In this document: positions 23,130-35,600 of the stretch, one piece after another
How positions within the stretch are numbered: position 1 is the stretch's first letter
Layout of the letters: each line of letters opens with the position of its first letter
The notes under the pieces: model-generated
What the model saw: the letters and a program-made list of their open reading frames with translations, nothing else
Database searches by the model: none
Told to the model about the DNA's origin: nothing
Program-made: the position numbers and the translations under genes
Origin: Mesostigma viride
Taxonomy: Eukaryota; Streptophyta; Mesostigmatophyceae; Mesostigmatales; Mesostigmataceae
Assembly: GCA_009746045.1 (NCBI GenBank)
Contig: RPFO01000078.1
Span: forward strand, 513,016-577,015
DNA length: 64,000 nucleotides
Direction: 5' to 3'

Positions 23130-26100
23130 TATTATTTTTTTTTTTTTGCACTTGGGGCTTGCTGCCCATCTCATCCTTCTCAAGGTGGGTTAAAGATAGA
23201 GTAGTGAGGAGCTAGTGTGATGGTGCTTTTATCGACCCCTGGTGCCCATCGTTCTGGGCTTCACTTGTTGGGGCCGGGAGCAGGGGCAGGATGTCTTGTT
23301 ATAGTGCGGGGGGTTCTGTAACTTATTAAAGTGTGTATATTTAATGTTGAGGTCACTGCCTCGTTAGTTGCTTTGAAATTTTTTTTGTGACGCAGCCACT
23401 GGCGCGGCCATGTATGCGCTTGGCATGGACATCATGCACCGCTGGGATGGACGGGTGTTATGCGCATGGACGTCCCTTTCCGAGCGGCTTGCATCCGAAT
23501 GCATGCCGCGCAGGTATCTGCATATGCCTGCCCCTTGCGCGCGCGCAGTTACTGGCATGCGGCCATGTGCATGTGTGGCATTGCTCGCACTCCCATGGAT
23601 GTGCCCTTACCTGCTGTTTGCGCTCTCATACTGGCACGCGCGCGCAGCTACTGGCGCGGGCGCGCCCACGGCAAGTCGCTGGGCGAGCGGCCCAACCTTC
23701 TCAAGCTCAAGGACTGGCCGACCGAGGAGCGTTTTGAGGAGCGGCTGATCCGACACTTCACTGACTTTGTGGAGCACCTGCCCTACCAGGTACCCCTTTC
23801 CTTCCCATTGTCCACACACACACACGCACACACACACGCACGCACACTCACACACACACACACGCACACACACACGCACACACACGCACACACACGCACA
23901 CACACACACGCACACGCACACACTTCCGATTGCCCACACACACACACGCACACACTGCCTTTCGCCCCTTTTCTTCCCGCCCCCCATAGTCCCCCCACCC
24001 CACCCCACCCCCAGTTTCACCCCCCACCCCATAGTCTTATTCCCCTTCTAGTCCCGTCCCCACCCCAACGGTGTCATTCCCCAAATGTTTTTTACCATCC
24101 TCATGCCCCTTCCCCTCCCTTTTGACATCAATCCCCACTGGCATCCCCACATCCCCACATCACGCAGGAGTGCACTGCACCCCTTCCCCATCCTCTTATT
24201 TTTTTGCTTTTTCGTTTTCTGGCGCAAACACACACATGCATCACGCACAGGTGCACGCTACCACTCTCCTTGTTCTTGTTGACGGGATGGCAGACACACA
24301 CAGATGCACACGTCGTGCAGGAGTACCCACCTCCTGCTTGCATTATGAAACCTCTGGCCTACACACCTCGCTACACGCAGTAGCACACACCCTCACCCTA
24401 GGAGGGGGGACATACCCCCCCATTTTCCTACATGAGCCCACACACTTTTTTGCCGTCCAGCGCCCTTCGTCACCAGCCAAAGTGAAAAATGGCCGAGCGT
24501 ACACCTTAACCAAAATGGGTCCGTTGGGGCGAAACGGAGTGCACGTTAGACATGTGACACGTGGCATTTATACGCTAGGGAGGTAGTCGGCACAGTCAGG
24601 ACTTTCTGACGCCACCAAGATCACTCCTAGTTTCGCCACGTGTCCTATGTATCATGACCGGGTAATTACCGTAGTACGTATACTACTATGTGCGTTAGTA
24701 CGTCCGCCAGTACCTCACTCCGGGATGTAAGCCAAAGCGCCGGGCGAATACCCAGTCTCACGGTGAGCGCGCACCTTTCCTGTAAACCAGGTGCCGGGTG
24801 TGTTTGCCGAGCGCACTCCCGTTCTATTTTCCTCGCGCCGTCCTAAAAAAGCCAACTTGAGCGCACACCTTTTTAATAATTCTGGCGACGGGGCGGTCTT
24901 GGAGCTCGCTCCACGTCTGTCAGAGCCCCGTCGGACCAACTTGGAGTGGGCAGTTTTGCTGTGACGTCCCCCCGCCTCGCACCCTATTGTCTGTTTCCAT
25001 TCATTCATACAGCCATGGTTGTTCTCGCCTACACACCACCTCGCCGACACACCTCGCAGGAGTACACGCACCCCCTGTCCGGCATCCTCAACGTGGCCGC
25101 CAAGCTTCCCCCCACCGCGCTGCGCCCTGATCTGGGCCCCAAGACCTACATTGCGTACGGCGTGCGGCCCGAGCTGTCCATGGGCAACAGCGTGACCAAT
25201 GTGCACCTGGACATGGCGGACGCCATCAACGTGGTCATGCACGCGTGCGACACCAAGCAGTGGGAGGCGTACGAGGAGCGCCAGGTGGCGAAGCAGCAGG
25301 CGCAGCGGGACAAGCAGGCGGCGCTGCAGGCAAAGCTGGCCGCCAAAGGGGCACGCCAAGGTGCGGGATCTGGTGGCGCGAGCAAGGGGGCAGGCAGGGC
25401 CAGTGTGGGTAAAGGGGCCGGCAAGGAGAATGAAGCCAAAGGGGTAGACAAGGGGGTGGGTAGTGGGGCGGGCAGGCCGGCCGCCTCGGTGGTGGCTGGG
25501 CGGGGCAGGGCTGGCGTGAAAGTGGAAAGTGAGGGGGCCGATGGCGACGACTCGCACGGCGGACTACAACCCCCGAGGAAGCGGGTCAAGGCAGCAGATC
25601 ACTCGGGCAGCAGCGCTGCTGGAGCTGGCCTCCGCAATGGCGAGCGCTCGTCGAGCATGTGCGAGCGCAAGGCGGGCCAAGGGGATATCAAGCGGGAGGA
25701 CAGTGCGAGCAATGGGCGGGGGGGAGCGCTGGGCCCTGCGGGCGGTGATGGCGGGGAAGGAGAATCCGCAGGCGTCGCGGGCAGTGGCGGCGATGCCCCC
25801 TCGGCGCGCGGCCCGCGGGGGTGTGTTGTCAAGGCGGCGGCCAAACCAGGTGTCCCTGTTATGGTGGCCGTGACGGGTCCCTCTAGGTTTCTTGCATCCG
25901 CCACGACAAAGGGGGCCGCTGGTGGGGCTGCGGGTGGTAAACCGGGTGCCTGCGGGGCAAGGAAAGGTGCTGCCAAGCCACTGGGTGGTGGTAACGGCGC
26001 CGCCGGAGGTTCAGGTGGTCATGGTGGAGATGCGGCGTTGGTTGCTGGTGGCGGTGATGGCAGGGGCAAGCGTGGCCGCGGGAAGCAGCCGGTTGGCCAT

Positions 26101-27290
26101 GGCTCTGGCTCAGCTCGTACCGACGGTAAAGACCCTGCTGCTGATCATGACGGCGATGATGACCGTGATGACGATGGGTGTGAAGGTGCCAGTGCAGGCC
26201 GTGCTAAGAACAGCAAAGGCGAGGCTCGTGCCACTGGTGACGGCGGCCGTGGCGAAGATGGCAGGAAGGATAATGACGGCGAGGATAGTGGCAACGGCAA
26301 CGGCAAGGGTGATGGCAAGGACAGGCATGTCAAGGAGGAGGGTGGATCAGAGGAGCCAGAGGCAGAAGATGGGGATGAACCGTTCAGCTGCGAGGACCAG
26401 CTGGCGGAGCCCACCGGTGCGGCCCTGTGGGACATCTTCCGGCGCGAAGACACGCCCAAGCTGTGCGCATTCCTGGCCACCGTGTCCGCGGAGGGTGCGG
26501 GGCGTGGCGGGCGCGGCAGCGGGGAGCACCCCCTTCACAGCCAGTCGGTGTACCTCACGAGCGCGCTCAAGCGGCGGCTGTGGCGCGAGTACCGCGTGCA
26601 GCCGTGGAGCTTTGTGCAGCACGACAGGGAGGCGGTGCTCATCCCTTCGGGGTGCCCGCACCAGGTAAGAGATTGATGGACACACGTTGGTACACACTGT
26701 CGCCCTTTGTTGTATTGTTGTACATTGTAGTACATCGCTGTACATTTGTCGTACATTGTTGTACATTGTAGTTCATCGTTGTACATGGTTGCACATTGTG
26801 AGCTATGAGTTGTGTACCGGGCTTCGAAATGCTTCATGCCCATCCATGTAAGGCATGTGTTTAATATGTTGATGAGACATGTTGGACAAAAGGCTTCTCC
26901 TGAGTTTGCCTCTGTGAGCCATGTGTGGTCAATTGCAACCCAATACAATTTATCCTCCATTTGGTAATGTAAGGCCAACATTGTCAGTCCGTTGCTAGTG
27001 TTATTCATGCGGTAATTTTTCACTTTGACCTTGATGCGCTTTTCCTTCCTGCGCCCTTGCCTCTTCCGACCTTGTTCCCTTCTTTGGTGATCCAGGTGCG
27101 TAACCTCAAGTCGTGCACCAAGGTGGCGGTGGACTTTGTCGCGCCCATGGCGGTACGCGAATGCCTCGACTTGTCCACGTTCATCCGCCTGCTCCCCGAC
27201 AAGCACTTTGGCAAGGAGGACAAACTGCAGGTGAAGCTGATGCTGGTCCATGCTGTGAATAACGCGCTCAAGTCCATCATGCACGGCTGA
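17366..27290 (+). CDS. JMJ25: JmjC histone demethylase, KDM3/JMJ25 type, with RING-like zinc finger
   Basis: Exons 17366-22483, 22956-23020, 23648-23789, 25060-26664 and 27096-27290; phases join, giving about 2,374 residues from the first Met used. The true start may be upstream or further in. Exon 1 is mostly low complexity (G/A/K/E-rich, acidic runs, a poly-Ala block) with AT-hook-like [10 protein letters not shown] and [12 protein letters not shown]-type RING runs from about residue 587 (CHLCHM) to CSCKGC, then a second Cys cluster ([22 protein letters not shown]), as in plant KDM3 proteins. The JmjC domain follows ([38 protein letters not shown]). Fe(II) ligands H and D of VHLDMAD are near residues 1824 and 1826, and the distal H of SGCPHQ is near 2309. 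The conserved [10 protein letters not shown] is present. Expected role: removal of H3K9 methylation in the nucleus, using 2-oxoglutarate. Oddity: about 370 low-complexity residues are inserted inside the catalytic domain. Confidence 0.85.
22601..22621 (+). repeat. possible decayed copy of a JmjC gene donor site
   Basis: CACAAGAACGTGAGCGAGT in intron 1 resembles the exon 1 end and donor at 22474-22492 (ACACGACCAAC then GTGAGTGGG). The match is short, so this is weak. Confidence 0.3.
23043..23148. repeat. (ATT)n microsatellite with a T-run
   Basis: About 30 ATT trinucleotides, then TTTTTT, in the second intron of the JmjC gene, 20 bases past the donor at 23021. Confidence 0.9.
23387..23647 (+). 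repeat. decayed copies of a 3' splice site plus exon start (JmjC intron 2)
   Basis: The real acceptor reads CGCGCGCAG then CTACTGGCGCGGGCG (exon from 23648). Upstream relatives: GTGACGCAG then CCACTGGCGCGG at 23387-23411, and GCGCGCGCAG then TTACTGGCATGCGG at 23537-23563. TACTGGCACGCGCG also occurs immediately before the acceptor. These lie upstream of the exon they resemble. Confidence 0.55.
23814..23957. repeat. (CA)n microsatellite with CG interruptions
   Basis: CACACACACG-type repeat beginning 25 bases after the donor at 23790, in intron 3 of the JmjC gene. Confidence 0.9.
24155..24397 (+). repeat. four decayed copies of a 3' splice site plus exon start (JmjC intron 3)
   Basis: The real junction is ACACACCTCGCAG then GAGTACACGCACCCC (exon from 25060). 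Similar junctions occur at 24155-24185 (CATCACGCAG then GAGTGCACTGCACCCC), 24241-24262 (TCACGCACAG then GTGCACGC), 24308-24337 (ACACGTCGTGCAG then GAGTACCCACC) and 24361-24397 (ACACACCTCGCTACACGCAG then TAGCACACACCC). Several keep AG. Confidence 0.65.
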
Positions 27291-27789
27291 GCAGAAAGCA
27301 CTGACATTTGCTAGGTATCCTGCAGTTCATACTCAAATTTGCAGCCATTTGCGGATGCCTGTAGGTGTAAGTTGGCGATGCCATGGTAACCGGAGACGTC
27401 CGTCCTATAGTCAGCAAAATTGATGCGAGAGGTCCCCAGTTCGATTCCGGTCGGATTCATTTGCAGATCGCGTTTTCCGCGTTTTCCGCGGCCCGGCACT
27501 GAACGCAAAGGTTTTCACCTTTGCGGAGTGCCTGATCAGAATTTGCGAGCAGGCCTTGCCCACTTTCTGGCTGGCACTCGCGAGGGTTAGCTGTTTAGTT
27601 ACGACCTGACCTTGCTGGCAAGTGATAACTGATCAACTCTGCAGCAGCAGTGCTGGCCAGCAATAACCTACATCTCCTGAATAACTGGCCATGAGACAAA
27701 CTGTGCAATTAAATTAAATGCTGTCAGCATCGGCGTGTTTCTCCATTTGCGACTGACACAAGCACATTAAATGATCATTAGAAGCTGCT
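27291..27789. other. intergenic 3' flank of the JmjC gene with a tRNA-like repeat
   Basis: Contains the tRNA-like block at 27350-27465. Otherwise no gene, array or element is seen. Confidence 0.4.
27350..27465 (+). mobile_element. tRNA-like repeat with box B motif
   Basis: CCTATAGTCAGCAAAATTGA, then GCGAGAGGTCC and CAGTTCGATTCCGGTC, resemble the block at 5481-5560 (CTATAGCCGCGAAATCATGC, GAGTTCGAATCCGGT). GTTCGATTC fits box B. Stem pairing is incomplete, so a functional tRNA is unlikely and a tRNA-derived SINE fragment more likely. Confidence 0.4.
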
Positions 27790-27794
27790 TTAAA

Positions 27795-28290
27795 AAATTA
27801 TAACATGACTCCGTTGGGAGATCATGTACCACGTATTCCCTTGCTTGATGGATGGAGGTGGGCGAAGCCGCGAGACCTAACTAAGCTAACTCTAAGCTAA
27901 TCTAGAAAATCCTAACTACTCTACTCAGCAAAGCGCCCCTATCTCCTGGGGGGGGCTAGCCTACAGGGGCTGGCGTGTGAGCTTGGACAGTCGTCTGCCA
28001 CCTCTTCTGCCACCTCCTCTTGTTCTGCATAGCAGTACGTCCAAGCAAGAGAGAGGGAGGATATGCGGTGTTCAAACGTAGCTGGGACCACTAGGCTGGC
28101 CAGCAACTGCTGTGTATAGTTCATGGCAGGTTTACCCATCTTTCTAGGAATGTCCTTGGGGCCAGGCCAGGTCAGGATGTGCCGCCCTGGTTGGCCAAGC
28201 CGCTGGGCGCCGGCCAGACCGAGGTCGGTGTCTACCTGCATGGTAGAAGTTGCATGGTACACCACAATCTGCGCCCTGTGCATGCATGCA
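27795..28290 (-). mobile_element. 3' end of LINE family A
   Basis: On the minus strand this encodes the C-terminal part of a LINE polyprotein (RQGRHILTWPGPK-like segment, then LVVPATFEHRISSLSLAW), followed by a 3' UTR with the hairpin at 27804-27826 and an A/T-rich end near 27795. The sequence matches the more complete copy at 53690-55360 (-). It is 5' truncated, as is usual for LINE insertions. Confidence 0.7.
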
Positions 28291-28567
28291 AGCGCGCTGG
28301 GCTGCTATATGTTAGCATGGGCTGGTTGAAGATAATTCAATGTAGGCTGATATATCAAATTCTGGCGTTTGTACACATTATGCATAATCAAAGGCCACAC
28401 CATCGGTTGTGGCACCTCTAGCTTCAAGATTCTGGTAGCTCTAGAGCTGATGCCCGCAGGTCTTTATGTTGCATTACAGGTCTTTATGTTGCATTTTTTC
28501 CTCCTGTTCACCTTTGCCCGGACTTACAGACTTTTTTTTTGCAAACTTATAGCCCGAGGCGGGGCCC
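28291..28567. other. intergenic, nothing recognised
   Basis: AT-rich spacer between two mobile elements. AGGTCTTTATGTTGCATT is repeated twice in tandem near 28458-28497. Confidence 0.35.
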
Positions 28568-29137
28568 GAGATTAATTAAGAGGTACCTTGAAATTAAATA
28601 AGAGACATGCCTCTATCCAAATATATTTTTGGACGCGAGTTTCGATTGGCGTTAACTTGTAGTATTGGACGGCAAATCGACAACATGTCAAGCCGTTTAC
28701 TTCATTTCGACTTTTACATTTTCTCAGAATTGTCAAAAAAGGATCATTTTTATACCCTACTTCTCCGTTAAATCTCATCGACCGGGTTTCGAAACAACCC
28801 ACGAACGCCGTAGATGCAGATCCAACGGAGTAAACAACGTCACGACCGACGCGGCGCCAAATAGGTAGTCGCCTTAGGTTCCTAGCTTTTCTGCGAGCCA
28901 TTTTCGTGCCGCGTCGTGTACCCGTGAGATGTACCCGTGAGATGCAAAATCCGCTTGCCAGACCGGGATTCCGGGAACTCCGTCCAATACCGTCGTGCAG
29001 TACCACCAATGCACTAGTAACCAATCTATCAATCGTACAATACTACGACTTAACGCCAACAGAAACTCGCCTCCAAAACTATATATTCATAGAGGCACGC
29101 CTCTTATTTAATTTCAAGGTACCTCTTATTTAATCTC
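28568..29137. mobile_element. 570-bp element with terminal inverted repeats of about 100 bp
   Basis: The left arm starts GAGATTAATTAAGAGGTACC (28568 to about 28667). The inverted right arm (about 29038 to 29137) begins GAGATTAAATAAGAGGTACC when read on the minus strand. Similarity looks like 85 percent or more over the arms, judged by eye. The word ATTAAATAAGAGG recurs within each arm. The interior of about 370 bp has no recognisable transposase, so this is a non-autonomous DNA element or foldback. No clear target-site duplication. Confidence 0.65.
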
Positions 29138-29639
29138 AGCCCCCGCAGGCCGCAGACTTGTCTTCCCCCGGTCAGGGCTAAGTTTTGCAAAAAACCCAAG
29201 TCCTAAGTCGAAACCATTTTTTCCGCCTGTTACCAACTATATCGCAATCCATAACTGTCGAACTGCAACGTCTCTGGCCAGAGTGGCCGGTACTTACTTC
29301 ACTCGAGCACAATATTTCATATACATGTGCTCTTTTCACGTCAATGTTTACTTCCCAACTACGCGAAACTATGCCCATGCCGCAAGTGAGGCTAGTATTG
29401 TAAACTCACATAACTGCGCGGAATGCGGAAATAAATAAATACTGCATCTATTCTTGACCAGCTTGCCGTTTCTGAGGCAGCAACCAGTCAAACCTCAAAT
29501 GCATCCCAACGTGACTCTCTAGCTCCAGAGCAAATTGTTGGCGAGGCGGAACTCCAAGGGAGCTTGGCATCCTCATCAAGTTTTCTGCAACAGGCTCTGT
29601 TCCCAGGCGCATATGCTGCATCCTCCACATTCCTTCTTG
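29138..29639. other. intergenic and 3' UTR of the ARM-BTB gene
   Basis: Part of this must be the 3' UTR of the gene ending at 29640 on the minus strand. No element or RNA recognised. Confidence 0.4.
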
Positions 29640-32600
29640 TCATGAGGGGACATCCGTCAGCAAGGTCACAATGTAGTCTCCAATGTCGCCGATCATTCTC
29701 TCCAGAAAGTGCTCGTCCGCACCACACCTGCTGGCATGACATGGACAAATTATGGTACATGAGGCACGGCTTTTGTATTAAAGACAAGGAAGAGCACACA
29801 AAGAACACACTCAAACGATGCAGCCCAGTTCTAAATGTCGGCAGTTGTCACCATGGGCAGGATGACTCGGAGCTAATTCTAAAGTTGACGGTGTACATAT
29901 AAGGAGCGCACCATGGTATCAGCTACAAGACATGCAGGCTTGCCTGCTGACCATCTGCCTTCCCAGAAATACACACAGGCGACTTTTAGATTAAGGGTTA
30001 TTTTCCAAGTTCACAGCAAAAGGGACGCACAGCGGCAAGAATTAATTTATGTAAGTTATATACGTCAACATTAATACCAAATTAAAAATTAAAAAACTAA
30101 ATCATAACATGACTCTGTTGGGAGATCATGTAGCACGTATTCCATTGCCAATACCAAATACCTACCATCCATTAGCTGACAAGGAAGGCCCACTTACTCG
30201 GTATCGGCGATCATGCGCGCGTGGTTCTCCAGAAAGAAGAGCACACACATGTTGCGCAGCGCGTCCGCGTGGAACGTCTCCGCCAGCTCATACACATCCA
30301 CCACGTTCTCCATAGTCAGGTGCTGCGCACCGGCACAATAAACATAATTGGCGAGATGGTGCCGTGAACAGATGGAGTATGAGTTTCAGAGGTACATACA
30401 TGACGTGCATAATTCCAACAACAAGCACTGCCTGGACCACCGGGTAGCTTATGACCCAAACAACCCTCTCTCCCTACAATATGAGCAACATTCAATTGTT
30501 CTACCTGAGCATGCGATGCAAAGAAATCTACAAGTTATCCCAATAAAATTTGGTGATTAAATTCCATTTCGCCATGCTTACCTCAGCAAGCGCTCGCTCG
30601 CACAACCGCTTCAACCCCCCGAGCAGGTACTGGTCGGCCGCACGCAGCAGCTCATGCGCGATCTCGGGTGTGACGTCCACGTTGCCCGTGTAGATGCAGC
30701 TGCACACGGGAGGGAGGACAGCGCGGAACACGGGTGCGCAAACCAAGTTTAATTCTCAAGCTGAAGACTGTCCGCAAGGGTCCATTAATTCAAAGTTCTA
30801 TTGCAACTATCTCCTGCCCACTTTGCCTTTCTAATTTCAATGAGACAACCAACGCAAGCCATTCCTTTTATGCCAGTTAAAGGATTCACTCTTGGCTGCA
30901 TATGGGCCACAAGTCTACTGCAGTCACACAAGCTTGCAAGTACTCACCGCATCATGGCCTCAAAGACATCGTAGCGGATGTTGGGAATCTCAATGGGAGC
31001 GCTGCCCTTTTCCTGTTGTTGCACAGAGGGGCATAATCAGAGCAGGACTTCCCCTCTTAATTAGTCATCAAGTCAAGGAAGGGAGGTGGATGGATACTTT
31101 CGTGTGCAAAACATACAAAATAAATGCAAGAAATGCCATGTTCGTGGTAACACCAGCACGCATTGCGTTGCGAGAATCATTGATGTGTTGATCTGTGCTG
31201 TCCAGAAAAAATCGACAAAGCGCATAGGCACATAGAGCACGTAAGCATACCTTGTAGCCACCCTCAAACATGGCGCCGAACACTTCCGAGGATGCAAACA
31301 ACGCTATCCGGTGCGCGTAGAAGATGCGACCTGCCAACGCCAAGAAGCATGTGTGAGGTGAACCCACAGCCAAACATATGCCCACAAGTGGACACAAGTA
31401 AACGCCGTAAGTTCGATGGACATAACAAAGCAATTTAAAGCAAGCCTGTTTATTGAAAATGTGATGGAAAAAGCGCCACCTTGCTGGCATAGTGCAAGCT
31501 GAAACTAAAATAAATGCAGAAATGGGAGCTGACAGATGCATTCCGAGCGCATCCCCCCTGAACGTCCCCAGCTTCACCTCGCCCTTTCCTACCTGCATTC
31601 TCGAATACTGTCCCAACGCCCTCTCGCAAGAAAACCCTGGTACAAGCGTTCAATAATTCTTTAATTTCTTCGGTTGATGCAAAGACCACGCACCTTCCAC
31701 GAGGAACGTGACGTCGGACAGCGTCTTGCCGTTGACGTATTTCTCCCCAAGGTACACCTGGGTCTTGGCAGGCGGCAGCCCCACGGTCACCAGCGGGTCC
31801 TGCCCCCCCACCTTCTTGCAGAGTGCGTAGATCGCAGCGCAGCTCTCCTTTTGAACGGCTGCGCTGTGGGAGCTGAGCATGCCCAGGAGCACGTCAAGGC
31901 CTGGCAAGGGCAGCAAGAAGGGGAGGGCATGATTGTGGGTACAGAAATGCAGGCATAGTCAACGGATGTCAACCACCTTGGTAGTTTGCTGTATGCCTTG
32001 GCAAATAACAGGCAAAATCTTTAAGCACTACCCCTTCCACTTGATGTGGACCCCCAGACATTGCCTGCTTGCTTAAATCTGGCCATTTATCTCCCTAGAA
32101 AACATGAGGATATGAGATGGTTTGCTTGCACAAATGCTCAGCAAGACTCCACTTTCAACATCAAAGGCAGGTTGCATTATCCACCCTCATTTCCCACCCA
32201 CCCCCTCCCCGCCGCCTGCCCTGCAGAACATCTGTAAAATGGGAAAGATTCCAGAAACCAAAATAATAATATTTCCTTTCAATCCTCTTAGAATGGCTCA
32301 TGCTTTTGCATGTACGACAGGCCACCCACCTCCATGGTGCAAGAAGATGAGCTGTGCCTGCTCCCGCACGCAGAGGTGCGCAAGGGTCACCGCACACCGC
32401 TGCTGTGTGGACCGCTCCTTGCAGCGCAGCAGCTGCAGCAGCTGCCGCAGCACAGGGCTGGTCAGCGCCAGCTCCCGCATCTGGTCCGGTGTGAGCGGGG
32501 GTTGGGGCGGCTGCCCCTGTGGTGGCGGCTGCAACGGCACATAGCCGCCAGCGCCTGGCCTTTCCTCCTTGTAGTTGTGGACCTTCTCTTCTAGCCGCTT

Positions 32601-35600
32601 GAGCATCTTCTGGACACAGTCGCGCGACTGCTGCACGATCAGCTCGGCGTTCATCAGCCGTGTCACGCCGCCCTCACGCACCACCTCGCATACGTTGTCC
32701 TGATGGTGGTGTTGGGTGAGTGGGCCAGATGTGAATAGAGGCAACACATACATTAGCGTAATTGATAGTTAGTGGAATGTAGTTGCAGCCAGTAGGCAGC
32801 TGCATGCGTCTAAGGGGAATATGCACCCATGGTAGAAACCATAGACCCCAAAAAGGGAAGGATCCAGATTTCGTGTGACCCATGCTAAGCCAGGTGCAGC
32901 AACAGCAGCGGAAACAGCTGACGCCAGCTTCCTTGGTCTGCTCTTTTCCAATCTGTCCAAGCATATGCACTATGATGCATCCAGGGACATGCAGACAACA
33001 CTTTCCATTATGAAGGCGAACATTACCGCACGAGAGCAGTCATCAACATTCGAGCGTAACACATGATTCCTACTGCGCCCTTGGTTGGGACACTAAGGCA
33101 CTCACCACGTTGTCTGCCAGCCCGTACAGCGCGAACGCGGCGTTGTGCTGCAGTCCACCATTGCTCGAGTCCAGCAGGTCCAACAGCGGGCGCAGGCCTC
33201 CGGCCTGAACGATGCCTGCCTGGTTGTCCACATCCTGGGAGAAGCAAGGCAAGGGCAACAGTGTGATCACCACGGTAACAACATTTCACACATTATTGCC
33301 AAGGTCTTCATCCCTAGCCATTTGCTTTCAATGCAGGCAGCCTCGCCATTCTTTCCCAGATTATAGATATGCTTGCATATACATATACATGCCATAACCA
33401 CTAAAACCAGGAGCATGAATCAATTATCCCCAAACCCACCCTTCTCCTTCGATCCACAGTCGGTTGATACTAGCACTATAAAGATCATGATTTTTATATT
33501 TTTATTTTTTAATAGCTTTAATTCACAGCTTCTTTTTTACGGGGGGGAAGGGGGGGGGGGGGGGGAGATGCGGAAACACAAAAATGCGGTGACGAATCCC
33601 CCCATTTTTCACACCAAAACTGTTTCGTGGCACTGTCCTTTTGACAGCCCAAGCAGAACCACCGTTTCCATCCTCACTCTCATAACGGGCATAACAGTCT
33701 CAGCCCTTCCCGTAGTGGCAAGAAAAGCCACACTGGCAAATAAACTAATTGGTGCATGTAAACAACTAACTGGTGGATGTAAACCACTGAATGGTGGATG
33801 TGAACTTTATAAACGAGGAGGGCCTCTGCTATTTCCCATCATCCTAGACTCTAGAGCCCAATACTTCATCTGCAGGGCTGGACTCTACATTACTGTCCCT
33901 ACCTGTGCTAGCCTTCCCAGCGCAAATGCTGCCATCTCTCGCAACTGCGGGTCGCTGGAGCCCAGCATCGTCACCAACGGCCTGATGGCGCCTCGCTGCG
34001 CAATCTTGTTGCGGTAGTCACCCGCGGTGGCATCCTTGAGGCTGCAGAACTGGCCCAGCAGCAGCGCAGCTTCACGCTGGCTCTCCGCACAGCGGGAACT
34101 GATGTGACGGAGCAAACAGCAAAAATTTTGAACAATGCATAATATTAGGGCAAACTTCCCGTACAAATCAATGCATGGCTTGCAACATGGTGCTGTCATT
34201 CTGGGAAGTATGTCGGCATGCTGGACACTGTCTAAAGGCAATCAGTTATAAGGATTATACGCTTGCATGGGTTTCTGAAGAACCCTGTTGAGTTCAAATT
34301 GGCAAGGCAGTAGATAAAATGGACTGCAGTGTAGGCTACATGGACTATTTTCTATGATATATAATACCAGCATCCAGGAAAACCACAAAGAAAATAGACC
34401 AGCAACCATATGCAGGTCACCACTAGATACTTACAAACGCGCCACTACCACGTTTGCAACACAGCCCCTCTTGCTTGCATGTACGAGTTTAATTAAGCTC
34501 ATACATTCAAGCAACAGGAGGCTGGTGCATGCAACCATACACAATTGCTGTGCATATTATACAACTGATGTTCAGTCGTTATGGACATTGTGTGCCAAGG
34601 TCATTTCAAACCCTCACTTCAAGTGGGTAACCTGGCATACAAACGAGGATTACCTTAGCAGGGAAATCACAGGTTGCAGCGCACCCTCTTCCAGCACCTT
34701 CTTCTTGATAGCGTTTGAAGAGTGGACAAGGTTGCCGATCGCACCCACCTGCAGGCACAAACACGCCCGAAGATAAAGAACACAGAAGCATAGTTATGGT
34801 TTAGACAAAAATAGGTCGAGAAGCATATGAAGAGATTGGCAAATTGACAACCATTCAGTGAAACTAAGCGAAAATGGAAACCGCTAAGAGGTTGAGCTGA
34901 CTGCTTACCGCTTCATAGTGGACCAGCTCATCGTCTGACCGGAGCATGCAGATAAGGAGGGGAAGCGCCCCATATTCCACGATCTGTTAACAAGGAAAGA
35001 GATAAGCAGGGTGTGAATACTCGTCAGCATAGAGGCTTATATGTCAAGAAGGAACTGCCTTGTCTGAATCCAATGTCCCAACGATTCACCTGGTAGAAGT
35101 GCATGATATGTCAAAAGGATGATATGTCAAAACAGAAGTAGTTACAAGGAGTTGCCATGTTGCAACACTAGCTAAGATGCCCAAACTATACCCAAACAGC
35201 CACAGAAAACTGGTGGCTGCCATCCCTATGCAAACATGTTCATCCATTCCACCGGCAACATAATAAGGATTCAACCTCAGCCCACTAGGTCCAGATCAAG
35301 TGCAAAACAGCTATTTGTAGCCAAAAGATGATGCAGCCGCTTGATGCCCAAAAGATGGAATTAAGGACCCTATCAAGTAATGAATGCTTCTTAGCACTTG
35401 CAATTTGCGATCTATAATGTAACCTATTGCACTAACCCCCACCTATTGCACTAACCCTCAACTAAAATTGAAGGCATACTGAAAAATGAAGGGATTGCAA
35501 AGAGCCGAAACAAACCTTCTCTTTATTCACGTCATGCTTGAATGACAGGGTTCGCAAAGCCCCTGCAGTTGACCGTTGCACTCGGCTGTCGTAGCACCCC

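Noticed and set aside
28572-29024. 150-codon minus-strand frame inside the 570-bp inverted-repeat element
   Set aside because: No transposase motif, and much of it is translation of the inverted arms.
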